Source: an uncultured Prevotella sp. (GTDB taxonomy: Bacteria; Bacteroidota; Bacteroidia; Bacteroidales; Bacteroidaceae). Taken from it: 41,177 bases of DNA. The first letter of the stretch is position 1; each line of letters opens with the position of its first letter. Position numbers and translations under genes: made by a program. The stretch spans positions 1-41,177 of the forward strand of contig OMUH01000112.1 in assembly GCA_900314195.1 (NCBI GenBank), in the 5' to 3' direction. Shown here piece after piece: positions 32,374 through 40,926 of the stretch. Below the pieces are notes generated by a model, which saw only the letters and a list, made by a program, of their open reading frames with translations, searched no databases and was not told where the DNA came from.

Positions 32374-34611
32374 TTATAATTTCATTTTTTCGTCAAACCA
32401 CTGCGATATTTGTCTCAGAAGATGGTTCCGGCTGTTTCCGCCGCGAATGCCATGATTGCGGTTCGTATAATAAACTTCCTTGAAGTCTTTGTCTGCCTGA
32501 ACAAGAGCCTCGGCATATTCGAACGTGTTTTGAGGATGAACGTTATCATCTGCCGTTCCATGGCAGATTAGCAAACTGCCATTTAATTTGGATGCTCTTT
32601 CGATAGGATTTATAGCGTAACCGTCTGCGTTTTCCTGCGGCGTGCGCATATAGCGTTCTGTATAGATAGTGTCATAATAGCGCCAGTTGGTCGGAGGAGC
32701 TACAGCTACACCGGCACGAAATACTTTTCTGCCTTCACTCATACTCATCAGCGTATTAAATCCGCCGAAACTCCATCCCCATATTCCTATTTTATTTTTA
32801 TCTACAAAAGGCTGAGCTGACATGTAAAGAGCTGTTTCTACCTGGTCACGGCTTTCAAGATCGCCAATCTTCAGATAGGTGCATTTCTCAAAATCTGAGC
32901 CTCTGCCTCCTGTACCTCTGCCGTCTACGCACACAACGATATAACCTTTTTGGGCCAGATACATATCAAATGCACCACCTTGTCCCATTGAGCCCGTTGA
33001 CCATGAGTCAAGAACCTGCTGGTTGCCCGGACCGGAATACTGGAAGAGTATGACTGGATATTTTTTATCTTTCTGAAAATTTTCCGGCCGGACCATCCAT
33101 CCGTCAAGCCGTACACCCTCTGATGTTATGAAACTGAATGTATCTTTCTTTATCCAACCATACTCCTTTATTATTTCTTTCAGTTCTTTATTGTCTTCTA
33201 TTACTGAAAGCTCTTTACCATTGCCAGAGCATGTCGTAATTTCATAAGGAGTATCATAGTTGCTCCAGATATTTACAAAATATTTATAATTGCCGGCAAA
33301 GACAGCATCGTTGGTTCCGGCCTTAGCGGTAAGCTGTTTGGTTATGCCTTTTTTGTCTGTCATATAAACTTGCCGGTCATGTGCATTTAACTTTGCTGCC
33401 TGGTAATATACACGGCCACTGTTTTCATCATATCCGTATACATTTGTAATATCATAGTTTCCTTTTTCTATCTGACGGACAAGCTTCCCGGAATAGTCAT
33501 ATAAATAGAGATGCATAAAGCCGTCTCTGTCGCTTGGCAATAATATGTGCTCTTTCCCAAGCGTAATGCCCTCCATTGCCTCTTCTTTTACATACTTATT
33601 CGATTTCTCTGTCAATATTTTTCTGACTGAACCGTCAGACGGAACAATGGAATAAATATTCAATTCATCTTGGTGGCGGTTCATCGTATATGCCACGACG
33701 CAGTCAGGTCTGCCTGTCGGCAGCAAACGTGGTATATAGCCATCTTTCGGTAAAGGCAAATCTATTTTTGCAGTGTTTTCTTTTTGTATGTCATACTTCC
33801 AAACACTAACAATTGAGTTCTGCTCGCCGGCCTTAGGGTATTTATAGCTGTAAAGAGACGGATAGATGCTGTTTTCTTTGCATTCCGGCTCCATTCCCTT
33901 GTACATTTGCAGAGAATATGTCTTAACGTCTGTTTCGTCATATTTAAGCCAGCAAAGATATTTGCTGTCGGAGCTCCATGCCATGGCATTGTTAAAGCCG
34001 AACTCTTCTTCGTTTACCCAGTCAGGCAGTCCGTTTATGATATGGTTGAATTGTCCGTCTTTAGTTATTTGGATGACAGACAATGTTGCAGCGTCTGCTA
34101 TAAAGATATTGTTCTGACGCACAAACGCTATTTTCCGTGAGTCCGGCGAAAAGGTTGGTATCTGAATATCCTCATCATTTGTCAACTGTTTCAGAGCCTT
34201 CGACTTTCGATAATAGATATAATATTTTGCCCTGTTGCTCCTGCGGTAAACAGGCTTAGTATTTGTACGAATAAGAAAAATGCTGTAATCCGGACTGACA
34301 ATGTAGCCGTCAATATTTTCCAGGTCTGCCTTGCCTTTATAATCATCAGAACTGAATAATATTTCAACAGGTTGAGAGGAAGAGAATTTATACTCTTCAA
34401 TTTTTTTATTGTCTGATGAAAGCGCAAGATACTCGTCAGTGCCACTTATAGGCCTGATAGAAGTGAAAAGTTTGGCAGAAAATTTTCCGGATGTAACATC
34501 TTCAAGAGTTATCTTGCTGCTGCCATAAATATTCTGAGACATAACAAATGCCAATAAGATTATTAGAAAACGCAAAATCTTTTTTTGCTGATATTTGATT
34601 TTTGACAACAT
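32374..34611 (-). CDS. Dipeptidyl peptidase IV (S9B)
   Basis: A 745-residue exported serine peptidase that removes X-Pro (or X-Ala) dipeptides from peptide N-termini. Signal peptide: ILRFLIILLAFVMSQNIYG (about 12-30). The N-terminal beta-propeller spans about 35-480 and holds the family-defining acidic pair in WVNEEEFG (201-203), which binds the free N-terminus. Alpha/beta-hydrolase domain: Ser614 in GWSFGGF, Asp688 in GTADDNVH and His720 in NHGIRGG. All catalytic residues are intact and length is normal. It is 19 bases downstream of the GldB-like lipoprotein gene and probably co-transcribed. Bacteroidales use such enzymes on dietary or host proline-rich peptides. Confidence 0.93.
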   Translation of the reverse strand: MLSKIKYQQKKILRFLIILLAFVMSQNIYGSSKITLEDVTSGKFSAKLFTSIRPISGTDEYLALSSDNKKIEEYKFSSSQPVEILFSSDDYKGKADLENIDGYIVSPDYSIFLIRTNTKPVYRRSNRAKYYIYYRKSKALKQLTNDEDIQIPTFSPDSRKIAFVRQNNIFIADAATLSVIQITKDGQFNHIINGLPDWVNEEEFGFNNAMAWSSDSKYLCWLKYDETDVKTYSLQMYKGMEPECKENSIYPSLYSYKYPKAGEQNSIVSVWKYDIQKENTAKIDLPLPKDGYIPRLLPTGRPDCVVAYTMNRHQDELNIYSIVPSDGSVRKILTEKSNKYVKEEAMEGITLGKEHILLPSDRDGFMHLYLYDYSGKLVRQIEKGNYDITNVYGYDENSGRVYYQAAKLNAHDRQVYMTDKKGITKQLTAKAGTNDAVFAGNYKYFVNIWSNYDTPYEITTCSGNGKELSVIEDNKELKEIIKEYGWIKKDTFSFITSEGVRLDGWMVRPENFQKDKKYPVILFQYSGPGNQQVLDSWSTGSMGQGGAFDMYLAQKGYIVVCVDGRGTGGRGSDFEKCTYLKIGDLESRDQVETALYMSAQPFVDKNKIGIWGWSFGGFNTLMSMSEGRKVFRAGVAVAPPTNWRYYDTIYTERYMRTPQENADGYAINPIERASKLNGSLLICHGTADDNVHPQNTFEYAEALVQADKDFKEVYYTNRNHGIRGGNSRNHLLRQISQWFDEKMKL

Positions 34612-34630
34612 GAAATTTGATTTTTTATTT

Positions 34631-35437
34631 CTATTTGCACTTTAGAATACTGCCATAATCTTCGTCTGTACGCAAAAAATCGTCTATTGACGCATTTTTA
34701 TTATGCAGCATATACTTCTCTACATTCTTCAAGTATGCAGTTTGCAATTTTTTCTCGCCCGTTACCTTATTGACAACCCACATGACCTTTGCCACATGAA
34801 TGTCGCGTTCAACCTGGGATTTCATTTCGAAATTCTCCATTGGATATTGGCCCAGAAGATAAAAGCAAAGGCAATCCGGAACAATATAGCATCGCTTCAT
34901 CGTCTTAAGCTGCTGTGCTGTATAATACTTTTTGTAAAGTGGATATTTTTCACCCATATATTTATCAAGGCAAACACCGACTGACTTGTCGCCGACAATT
35001 ATGCTTTGATCAAAGGCACCTATCTGTAAATAAAGCTCAGGAATTTTAATTCCAGGTATCAGTTCATTCAGATTTGAGAATGCATCCTGAAATTTTCGTG
35101 TCAGATCATCGACATTCGCATATTCTGATTCTACATCTGCCAAAAGAGTCTGCAATGTCGAATCCTGATAAAACATCAAAAAACGATTGTGTATGCGCGG
35201 ATCGCTGACCTCACCAAGCTGCAGTACCTTTTCAATAAGCGTGCGGGTTTCTATAGGATATTCCGTATTCATTTCCTGCAGAGCCGAGAAATCGCCCGTT
35301 TGAAGGTATCTGCTCTCCAAACGGTCATAGCGCTTTAAGACTATTTCTGATGCTCCGGAATCATTGGGGCTAAACTTCATGCCGCAACTTTGCAAAAGAA
35401 ATATTGCAAAAAATAATATGTAAAATGTTTGTTTCAA
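34631..35437 (-). CDS. GldB-like lipoprotein
   Basis: Predicted lipoprotein of 268 residues from a TTG start at 35437. Its N-terminus MKQTFYILFFAIFLLQSCG is a textbook lipoprotein signal with lipobox LLQSC (Cys18). An in-frame ATG at 35494 would extend it by 19 residues, but it lies upstream of the predicted transcript start and would place a basic segment before the signal. Middle and C-terminal blocks (IPGIKIPELYLQIG, VGVCLDKYMGEKYPLYKK) resemble the GldB family of Bacteroidetes gliding/type 9 secretion lipoproteins, though the match is only by eye. Prevotella do not glide, so a role in cell envelope or secretion is more likely. It is first in an operon with DPP IV. Confidence 0.6.
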   Translation of the reverse strand: MKQTFYILFFAIFLLQSCGMKFSPNDSGASEIVLKRYDRLESRYLQTGDFSALQEMNTEYPIETRTLIEKVLQLGEVSDPRIHNRFLMFYQDSTLQTLLADVESEYANVDDLTRKFQDAFSNLNELIPGIKIPELYLQIGAFDQSIIVGDKSVGVCLDKYMGEKYPLYKKYYTAQQLKTMKRCYIVPDCLCFYLLGQYPMENFEMKSQVERDIHVAKVMWVVNKVTGEKKLQTAYLKNVEKYMLHNKNASIDDFLRTDEDYGSILKCK

Positions 35438-35834
35438 TTTTAAAAAGTTTCTCTGAATACTACTACGCAAAAATACTAAAAAAAATATTTTCACAAGCCT
35501 TTAACCTAAAAAAAATTAAAAAAACAATAGCAAATTACATAAATTACGCTATTTTGATTAAATAGTGTTAAGCAAAACACAAATCAATTGTTATTTGACT
35601 CAAAATCATAAACCGAATTCATATAAAAATTTCACAACTTTAACATCATATAATTTTAAAATCATATGATTTTTAAACATTCATTTGTTATGTTCACAGA
35701 CTTAGAAACTACACTATTCTCTCTTTTGATATATTATCCTATCTTCAATGTATATGGTTCTCCGCTAAATGATATAGTCTTCCATTAAATAACAAAAGAC
35801 TATTCTGAACGTAATAAAAAAGACATTGATTTAC
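35438..35834. other. AT-rich intergenic region before the GldB-like operon
   Basis: No gene recognised. It contains the operon promoter at its left end, a 16-base perfect palindrome AAAATCATATGATTTT at 35658-35673, and a hairpin ATAGTCTT (35774-35781) with AAGACTAT (35796-35803). The hairpin lies 31 bases beyond the GNAT stop and may serve as its terminator, although its 14-base loop and lack of a clean T-tract make this weak. Confidence 0.5.
35468..35497 (-). promoter_or_regulatory. Promoter of the GldB-like/DPP IV operon
   Basis: Minus strand: CTTG at 35497-35494, an 18-base spacer, then TATTTTTG at 35475-35468, an exact TAnnTTTG match. The predicted start near 35461 leaves a leader of about 24 bases to the TTG start at 35437. 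It excludes the upstream ATG at 35494 from the transcript. Confidence 0.5.
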
Positions 35835-36416
35835 TTATTTAGTACTCCATTGAAGATGTTTCATTTTGTGTCCGGCCCAGGAAGTCTCATTTATAAATTT
35901 GAAACCTAATGACATGTACAGACGTTCTGCATCGGGATGCGTGAAATCAACAAGCAAGCCTACCGGTTCGTTCTTATGTAATTTCAAAGTATGCTTTAAC
36001 AGTTTTGTCGCTATTCCTTGTCCACGAAATTCTTTCTTCACACACAACGAATCAATATAAAACTCATTTTCATTAGTTTCATCTGCAATATTCGAAAAAT
36101 CCTGTCCAAGCATTGAACACGCACCGTTTATAAACGCTTTCCTTAATTCGGAAAGATCTTTCCCCTCGTAGCCAACGAGAACACCAGCCACTTCACCGCC
36201 TGTCATTGCCACGATGGCATTTTTATAACTGTACTGACTGTTATCCTCCTCCACGAGCCTGGTCATTAAAATATGAAAATCTTCAAGGGTATGGTCAGGG
36301 CCAGCTAAATTCTGACAACAATCATAATCCATAGCCTCCATAATTAATGAAGCAATAACCGGCGCTTGATTTACAGATGCTTTTTCTATAACAATTTCAC
36401 TTTGTCTTTCTGCCAT
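35835..36416 (-). CDS. GNAT-family N-acetyltransferase
   Basis: A 193-residue cytosolic acetyltransferase. The GNAT acetyl-CoA site is clear: FYIDSLCVKKEFRGQGIATKLLKHTLK, with the pyrophosphate loop Arg-Gly-Gln-Gly-Ile-Ala. It is followed by strand GLLVDFTHPDAERLYMSLGFKFI, the usual end of the fold. The N-terminus (KASVNQAPVIASLIMEAM) is the standard first strand and helix. Acceptor amine unknown. It stands alone between two intergenic regions of over 300 bases; two 22-base tandem repeats lie 80-123 bases upstream of its start. Confidence 0.88.
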   Translation of the reverse strand: MAERQSEIVIEKASVNQAPVIASLIMEAMDYDCCQNLAGPDHTLEDFHILMTRLVEEDNSQYSYKNAIVAMTGGEVAGVLVGYEGKDLSELRKAFINGACSMLGQDFSNIADETNENEFYIDSLCVKKEFRGQGIATKLLKHTLKLHKNEPVGLLVDFTHPDAERLYMSLGFKFINETSWAGHKMKHLQWSTK

Positions 36417-36495
36417 TTTCCTATTATGATTTTGAGTTTTTCTACCTTCCGAAAAAAGTTATTATATATCGGTCTTTAGTCCGCGTGCATCATTT

Positions 36496-36539
36496 TTTAT
36501 ACAGCTCTGCAATATATTTTATACAGTTCGGCAATACAT
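36496..36539. repeat. Two tandem 22-bp repeats upstream of the GNAT gene
   Basis: TTTATACAGCTCTGCAATAT plus AT (36496-36517) is followed directly by TTTATACAGTTCGGCAATAC plus AT (36518-36539). The copies differ at three positions. The period of 22 is close to two helical turns, so bound proteins would sit on the same face. Candidate operator; position fits control of the GNAT gene. Confidence 0.55.
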
Positions 36540-36731
36540 GATATGAACAAAGTATAATATGACTGCTTTTTTAGTTTCATAAAAAAAGGAAATCCGTACC
36601 AGCAACTACATAATTTATTACTTATTATTACTCTTAGTTGCATTCAGAAACATATTCAGCCCTTTAACCAAGGAATTGTCACACAACGCATGGTGCGGCC
36701 CTTTGATTGCGGATAATAATTATATAGAAAG

Positions 36732-36763
36732 TGATGCAGCTCAGTTAAAATGAGCTTGCATCA
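36732..36763 (-). terminator. Terminator of the MaoC-like gene
   Basis: TGATGCAGCTCA (36732-36743) pairs with TGAGC-T-TGCATCA (36751-36763), 12 pairs with one bulged T. On the minus strand it is followed by CTTTCTATATA. It lies 12 bases beyond the stop codon of the MaoC-like gene. Confidence 0.65.
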
Positions 36764-36775
36764 GCTTTTCTCTTT

Positions 36776-37246
36776 TTAGTTATTCTCGAAATAATAAATG
36801 AATACACAGACACCCTTCAATGCAGGTTTGCGCTGCCCTTCTATCTCTATTTTGAAATCAATTTTTGTCTTGGCAGCACCGCGAAGATTTTCAATATCAT
36901 TAAGCTTGCATACCAGGCGTATACGGGAGCCGGTTACAACAGCCTGGCCGAAACGCATGTTTTCTATTCCGTAGTTAACAAGCATCTTTATATTGTTCAC
37001 TTCAACAATCTGGTCCCACATATACGGGAGCAATGACAGAGTAAGATAGCCGTGGGCGATAGTGCTCTTAAACGGACTTTCCTTTTTGGCGCGTTCTACG
37101 TCAACGTGTATCCATTGATGATCAAGTGTGGCATCAGCAAATTTGTTTATTCTGTCTTGTGTTACTTCCAACCATTCGCTTGCTCCAAGCTCCTCACCTT
37201 TGTGCGAAGCAAATTCATCATAAGAGTTAATGACTAATTTTGACAT
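36776..37246 (-). CDS. MaoC-like (R)-specific hydratase, hot-dog fold
   Basis: A 156-residue single hot-dog protein. The (R)-hydratase motif is intact: Asp and His in TLDHQWIHVDVERA (catalytic Asp/His pair), then FKSTIAHGYLTLSLLP. Family members hydrate trans-2-enoyl-CoA or dehydrate (R)-3-hydroxyacyl-CoA in lipid or fatty-acid metabolism; the chain length is unknown. Cytosolic, normal length. It is 93 bases downstream of the MFS gene on the same strand and may share its transcript. Confidence 0.87.
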   Translation of the reverse strand: MSKLVINSYDEFASHKGEELGASEWLEVTQDRINKFADATLDHQWIHVDVERAKKESPFKSTIAHGYLTLSLLPYMWDQIVEVNNIKMLVNYGIENMRFGQAVVTGSRIRLVCKLNDIENLRGAAKTKIDFKIEIEGQRKPALKGVCVFIYYFENN

Positions 37247-37339
37247 AATTTTTTATTTTAGATTGTTTGACATAATTGCTATAAGCATTTTTAATATCTA
37301 CATATTTAATTCCGTATTACTGCTGATTTATTTTTTGTC

Positions 37340-38743
37340 TTAGTCCTCAATATTCGCCTTTTCAAGAGCATAGCCTTTCACTCTGTCAAGCACTTTAAGC
37401 ACACATCCAAGCACCACAGCAACAAAGCCCAAGACAGCAAAAGAAATCATCGGAACGGTGAAGTCCGTCACGCCGTCGGTGGTGTTACGTTCTATAATCT
37501 TTCCAATAACCATTGGGATGATAGCAAGTCCGATATTCTGAATATAAAATATTATGGCGTATGCAGAACCGAGCTGTTTCATCGGTATAATCTTCGGAAC
37601 GCTTGGCCACATGGCACTTGGAACCAATGAGAAAGCCACTCCGAGCATTATTATAAGGAAAATGGCAAACGGAGCAACATTCAACACAGGCAAGGCAAAG
37701 CAAATATGAATCAATGTCAGAAGAACGGAACCGGCTATCATCAGAGTTGCACCCTTTCCTATCTTATCATACACTGCTCCGAAAAGCGGCGTCAGAATTA
37801 TCGTTCCGAACGGCATTAAAGATGGTATTATACCAGCTGACACCGGCGCTACATGATATTTAACAATCATAATTTTTGTAGCGAATTTCAGGAATGGGAA
37901 TATTGCTCCGTAAAAGCAGAAACACATGCATGTTATAAGCCAGAAACCAGGATTTTTAAAAATCAATCCAAGATCTGATATATGAAATTTATCTTCTTCT
38001 GATGAGGATGACAAATTTTCCGATACAGGAACACTCTTGTCGAGCTTTATATCCATTACATCATATACGAGCCAAAGCAGCAGACCTATTACAAGCAGTA
38101 TTACCCCTAACAGCAATGGTGCTGAAATGCCGAACCGCGTGGCTACCGGTATGCTGACAATGAACGTGAGTGCTGTGCCGAGCCTTGCCAGGGCCACCTG
38201 TATGCCCATTGCCAATGCAAGTTCATGACCGGTAAACCATTTCGTCATGACCTTTGATATTGTTATCCCGGCAATTTCGCATCCTGTTCCGAATATTGCA
38301 AATCCCAACGATGCCATTATAACCTGGTTCTTTATGGCATGATCAAAACCGGTATATGAGCCGATAACAGGAATATTTATATATGTCGTTCCTTCCTGCG
38401 ACATAAAAGCTATGGCATAAAACTTTATCAGGGCTCCGCCAACCATAAGCACACACGCAAGATTACCGGTAAAACGTATTCCTGCTTTGTCGAGGATAAT
38501 ACCTCCGAAGAAAAGCATGAACAAAAAGACATTTATAAATCCGTATGAGCCTGAGAAAACGCCGTAATCGCTTGGCGGCCATCCCAGACCGCCTTGTGCT
38601 GCCGGGGCTTCCAGCATAGGCTCCAGCGGAGCAATGACATCGGTAAGAAAATAGCCCATCATCATTGTTACCGAAACAATGATAAGTGCTGTCCAGCGTG
38701 CACGTTTGCTGTCAGAAAGTTTTTGCCTTATTTGTTCTGTCAT
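37340..38743 (-). CDS. MFS transporter, 12 helices (MFSD1-like)
   Basis: A 467-residue major facilitator with twelve helices and a central cytosolic loop around SVPVSENLSSSSEEDKFH. MFS motif A-like sequence LFGAVYDKIGKGATL is in the second half. The block WFTGHELALAMGIQVALARLGTA in helix 4-5 resembles MFSD1-type and OFA-type carriers. MFSD1 proteins move dipeptides, while OFA members move oxalate, formate or other organic anions; sequence alone does not decide. It is followed by the MaoC-like gene. A -7-like TAACTTTG box lies at 38797-38790 on the minus strand, upstream of the start. Confidence 0.83.
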   Translation of the reverse strand: MTEQIRQKLSDSKRARWTALIIVSVTMMMGYFLTDVIAPLEPMLEAPAAQGGLGWPPSDYGVFSGSYGFINVFLFMLFFGGIILDKAGIRFTGNLACVLMVGGALIKFYAIAFMSQEGTTYINIPVIGSYTGFDHAIKNQVIMASLGFAIFGTGCEIAGITISKVMTKWFTGHELALAMGIQVALARLGTALTFIVSIPVATRFGISAPLLLGVILLVIGLLLWLVYDVMDIKLDKSVPVSENLSSSSEEDKFHISDLGLIFKNPGFWLITCMCFCFYGAIFPFLKFATKIMIVKYHVAPVSAGIIPSLMPFGTIILTPLFGAVYDKIGKGATLMIAGSVLLTLIHICFALPVLNVAPFAIFLIIMLGVAFSLVPSAMWPSVPKIIPMKQLGSAYAIIFYIQNIGLAIIPMVIGKIIERNTTDGVTDFTVPMISFAVLGFVAVVLGCVLKVLDRVKGYALEKANIED

Positions 38744-38789
38744 CGTTTATATTGTATGTTTATTCAGATTCAATAAATATGATTATCAC

Positions 38790-38797
38790 CAAAGTTA
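38790..38797 (-). promoter_or_regulatory. -7 element of the MFS gene
   Basis: Minus strand TAACTTTG, an exact TAnnTTTG match, 46 bases upstream of the MFS ATG. I find no convincing -33 element, so confidence is limited. Confidence 0.35.
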
Positions 38798-38910
38798 CCA
38801 CAGCTTTAATTTGTGTTCTGTTTCCGCAACTTCTACAATTTATCATCAATTGTTGATTTGCAAACCGGCTTACTCAAACATGGTTTTATGCATGAAAATA
38901 CCGGCAAGCG

Positions 38911-39681
38911 CTAGTGGCCTATATTAAAAATGTAAGAACATTTAATTATGATATTCGAGAAATTACTTTTACCGAAATAATCACGCTTGCTGTTATCATA
39001 AATATTTCCCAAACCATAATAATATCTTGCCTCAAGGCCTATGCTGCCGGCATGCCGGAGACTGTATTCCACGCCGACACCAGCCGCTATTCCGTAATCA
39101 ACCTTGTTTTGCACATCCATTGCCCGCTGTTGCGTGCTGCCCGACGTATTTTCGTCCGGTTCTGAGGTGAACGCAAAATTTGCATCTTTCTTGTCACTTA
39201 TCAGAAAACCAACCTGCGGCCCGGCATTGAGAAAGAAGTTAAATCCCTTTTCCTCGCGTCCCCAGGCAAGATGCGCAAGCAACGGAATCTGTATGTAAGC
39301 AAGGTTACGTGAATATTTCTCTGCCGTTCCGTTCTCATTATATATGGGCTCATCATTGGTGTTTACAATATTTTCTTTCCAACCTATGCATGAATAATTT
39401 ATTTCTGCCTGCATGGAGCAGATGGTTGAAAAATATTTTTCCGATGTATACCGGAACATGACACCGCCTATGGCACCGTTGTGCATATCCTGCGACACAT
39501 CGGGCGTGAAGCCTACCCTGCTCATCACCATACCGCCGTTTACGCCTACAGAGAGCTTATCTCTGTGCTCGCCAATCTGTGCCCGCGTATTTGCCGGCAG
39601 GAATGACAATAGCACACACAGAAAAAGCATTGACGTTATTTCATTTGTAATATGACAGTGTCTGTTTTTCATCATCATCAT
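38911..39681 (-). CDS. PorT-family outer-membrane beta-barrel protein
   Basis: About 253-256 residues, depending on which of four consecutive ATG codons (39681 to 39672) is used; an upstream TTG (39690) is less likely. Signal peptide: SMLFLCVLLSFLPANTRAQ. The mature part is a small barrel with alternating strands, for example LSVGVNGGMVMSRVGF, FSTICSMQAEINYSCIGW, YIQIPLLAHLAWGREEKGFNFFLNAGPQVGFLI, IAAGVGVEYSLRHAGSIGLEARYYYGLG and a final NIIIKCSYIFNIGH. This is the outer-membrane barrel domain shared by PorT-like proteins; it cannot be told whether it is the type 9 secretion PorT itself. It follows the periplasmic-binding-like gene by about 120 bases. Confidence 0.75.
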   Translation of the reverse strand: MMMMKNRHCHITNEITSMLFLCVLLSFLPANTRAQIGEHRDKLSVGVNGGMVMSRVGFTPDVSQDMHNGAIGGVMFRYTSEKYFSTICSMQAEINYSCIGWKENIVNTNDEPIYNENGTAEKYSRNLAYIQIPLLAHLAWGREEKGFNFFLNAGPQVGFLISDKKDANFAFTSEPDENTSGSTQQRAMDVQNKVDYGIAAGVGVEYSLRHAGSIGLEARYYYGLGNIYDNSKRDYFGKSNFSNIIIKCSYIFNIGH

Positions 39682-39801
39682 TTTAATCAATACTTCGGTA
39701 ATTTAATTCTTAACTATTTTAACAGAGTTGATTCCCTTATTACGCCGCATCCCTTTGGACAAGCGACGTTAGCGAGATCACCTCATTTTGGAGCTTAGAG
39801 A

Positions 39802-40926
39802 TTAATATGACAGAGTTTCTATCTGTAAGTTTGTGTTGTAATGAACAAGCATGAAGCACTTGTTCCGGAAGCCGCCGCGTTCTGTCTTTACAAATTTCAG
39901 CGGCGACTGTATAGCTTTGTATGGCTGTTGCCACCGGCTGCCAGTGAATGTACGGCCAAATTGAAGCCACCCGTTCACGAAGAACATAGTATAATCGTAT
40001 CCTGATATTGCGAAACGTGGCAGAGCTGTCTGCATGGGCTCGTGGAAATCTTCTTCATACCTGCGTTCAAGCTGGCGGGTCTTCCAGTCAGAAGTATTGG
40101 TATAAAATGTTGTCGGAATATATGTATCGTATTTGAAAAACCGGTTCAAATCATATTTCTCATACATCAGCCATTCAGTATATCCGAAAAGAGAAATCAT
40201 TGCTCCGGGACGTGACAGCATGACATCATCAAGCTTATGCATAGCCGCGTTCAACGAGGGCGACGAAGCTGAGTTTAAAACAATTACATTCCGGTTATCG
40301 TCAGAAAAAGCCTTGGAAAATTCAGCAGAGGAGCTGTTCAAACTCGTAATGGAATATTTAATTCCGCGCTTGTCAAGCTTGGAACGAAGCTTTGCCGTGA
40401 AATTTCCTTTCGGAAATTTTGAATCTTTACAATCAATGAATATCGGGTGCGAATCTCCGAATCGTGTAACGAACACATCGGCGGCAGCCGACAACAGCTC
40501 TTCCGGCGATTGCCATACCTGGTAAATGAATGCATTGTCATCAACGTCATCGCCGGTTATGGAGAACGGAATAACAAGCTTGGCATCATTGGCCCGGCAG
40601 AAATCACCAATTTCCTCTACCTGCGGTGTATACAGAGGTCCGAAGACTATGTTGCATGTTCCGGCCACCTCACTGCGCAGCACAGTCGACAAGTCAGCAG
40701 TTGACGGAATGTTCCAGGCCTTTATGGTGACAGAAACATTTTGCTTTTTTAAATCTTCTGCAGCAAGAAGCATTCCACGGTAATACTCCAGCATACGTTT
40801 GCCGTCGCCGTCATTACGATGCAACGGAAGCATTACCCCGAGCGTCACTTTCTGCTGTGCCGGCAACGCAAAAGGAACGAGCATCAATAATATGATGCTT
40901 ATAATATGTCTGATAGCGAGATTCAT
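39802..40926 (-). CDS. Periplasmic-binding-fold protein, exported
   Basis: A 374-residue exported protein. Signal peptide: IISIILLMLVPFALPAQQ. The rest resembles type 1 periplasmic binding proteins: VTLGVMLPLHRNDGDGKRML, YRGMLLAAEDLKKQNVSV, IVFGPLYTPQVEEIGDFC, KLVIPFSI, and a second lobe with NVIVLNSASSPSLNAAM and FAISGYDYTMFFVNGWLQFG. Similar domains occur at the C-terminus of Bacteroidetes LysM peptidoglycan-binding proteins; here no LysM repeat is present. The ligand is unknown and no ABC transporter genes are nearby, so it may be a sensor or wall-linked protein. It is upstream of the PorT-like barrel on the same strand. Confidence 0.72.
   Translation of the reverse strand: MNLAIRHIISIILLMLVPFALPAQQKVTLGVMLPLHRNDGDGKRMLEYYRGMLLAAEDLKKQNVSVTIKAWNIPSTADLSTVLRSEVAGTCNIVFGPLYTPQVEEIGDFCRANDAKLVIPFSITGDDVDDNAFIYQVWQSPEELLSAAADVFVTRFGDSHPIFIDCKDSKFPKGNFTAKLRSKLDKRGIKYSITSLNSSSAEFSKAFSDDNRNVIVLNSASSPSLNAAMHKLDDVMLSRPGAMISLFGYTEWLMYEKYDLNRFFKYDTYIPTTFYTNTSDWKTRQLERRYEEDFHEPMQTALPRFAISGYDYTMFFVNGWLQFGRTFTGSRWQQPYKAIQSPLKFVKTERGGFRNKCFMLVHYNTNLQIETLSY

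Larger units (their letters stand above)
36417..36775. other. 359-bp region between MaoC-like and GNAT genes
   Basis: No gene recognised. It holds two tandem 22-base repeats near the GNAT side and the MaoC terminator at the other end. The middle part (36560-36720) shows nothing I can name. I see no exact TAnnTTTG box for the GNAT gene. Confidence 0.5.
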
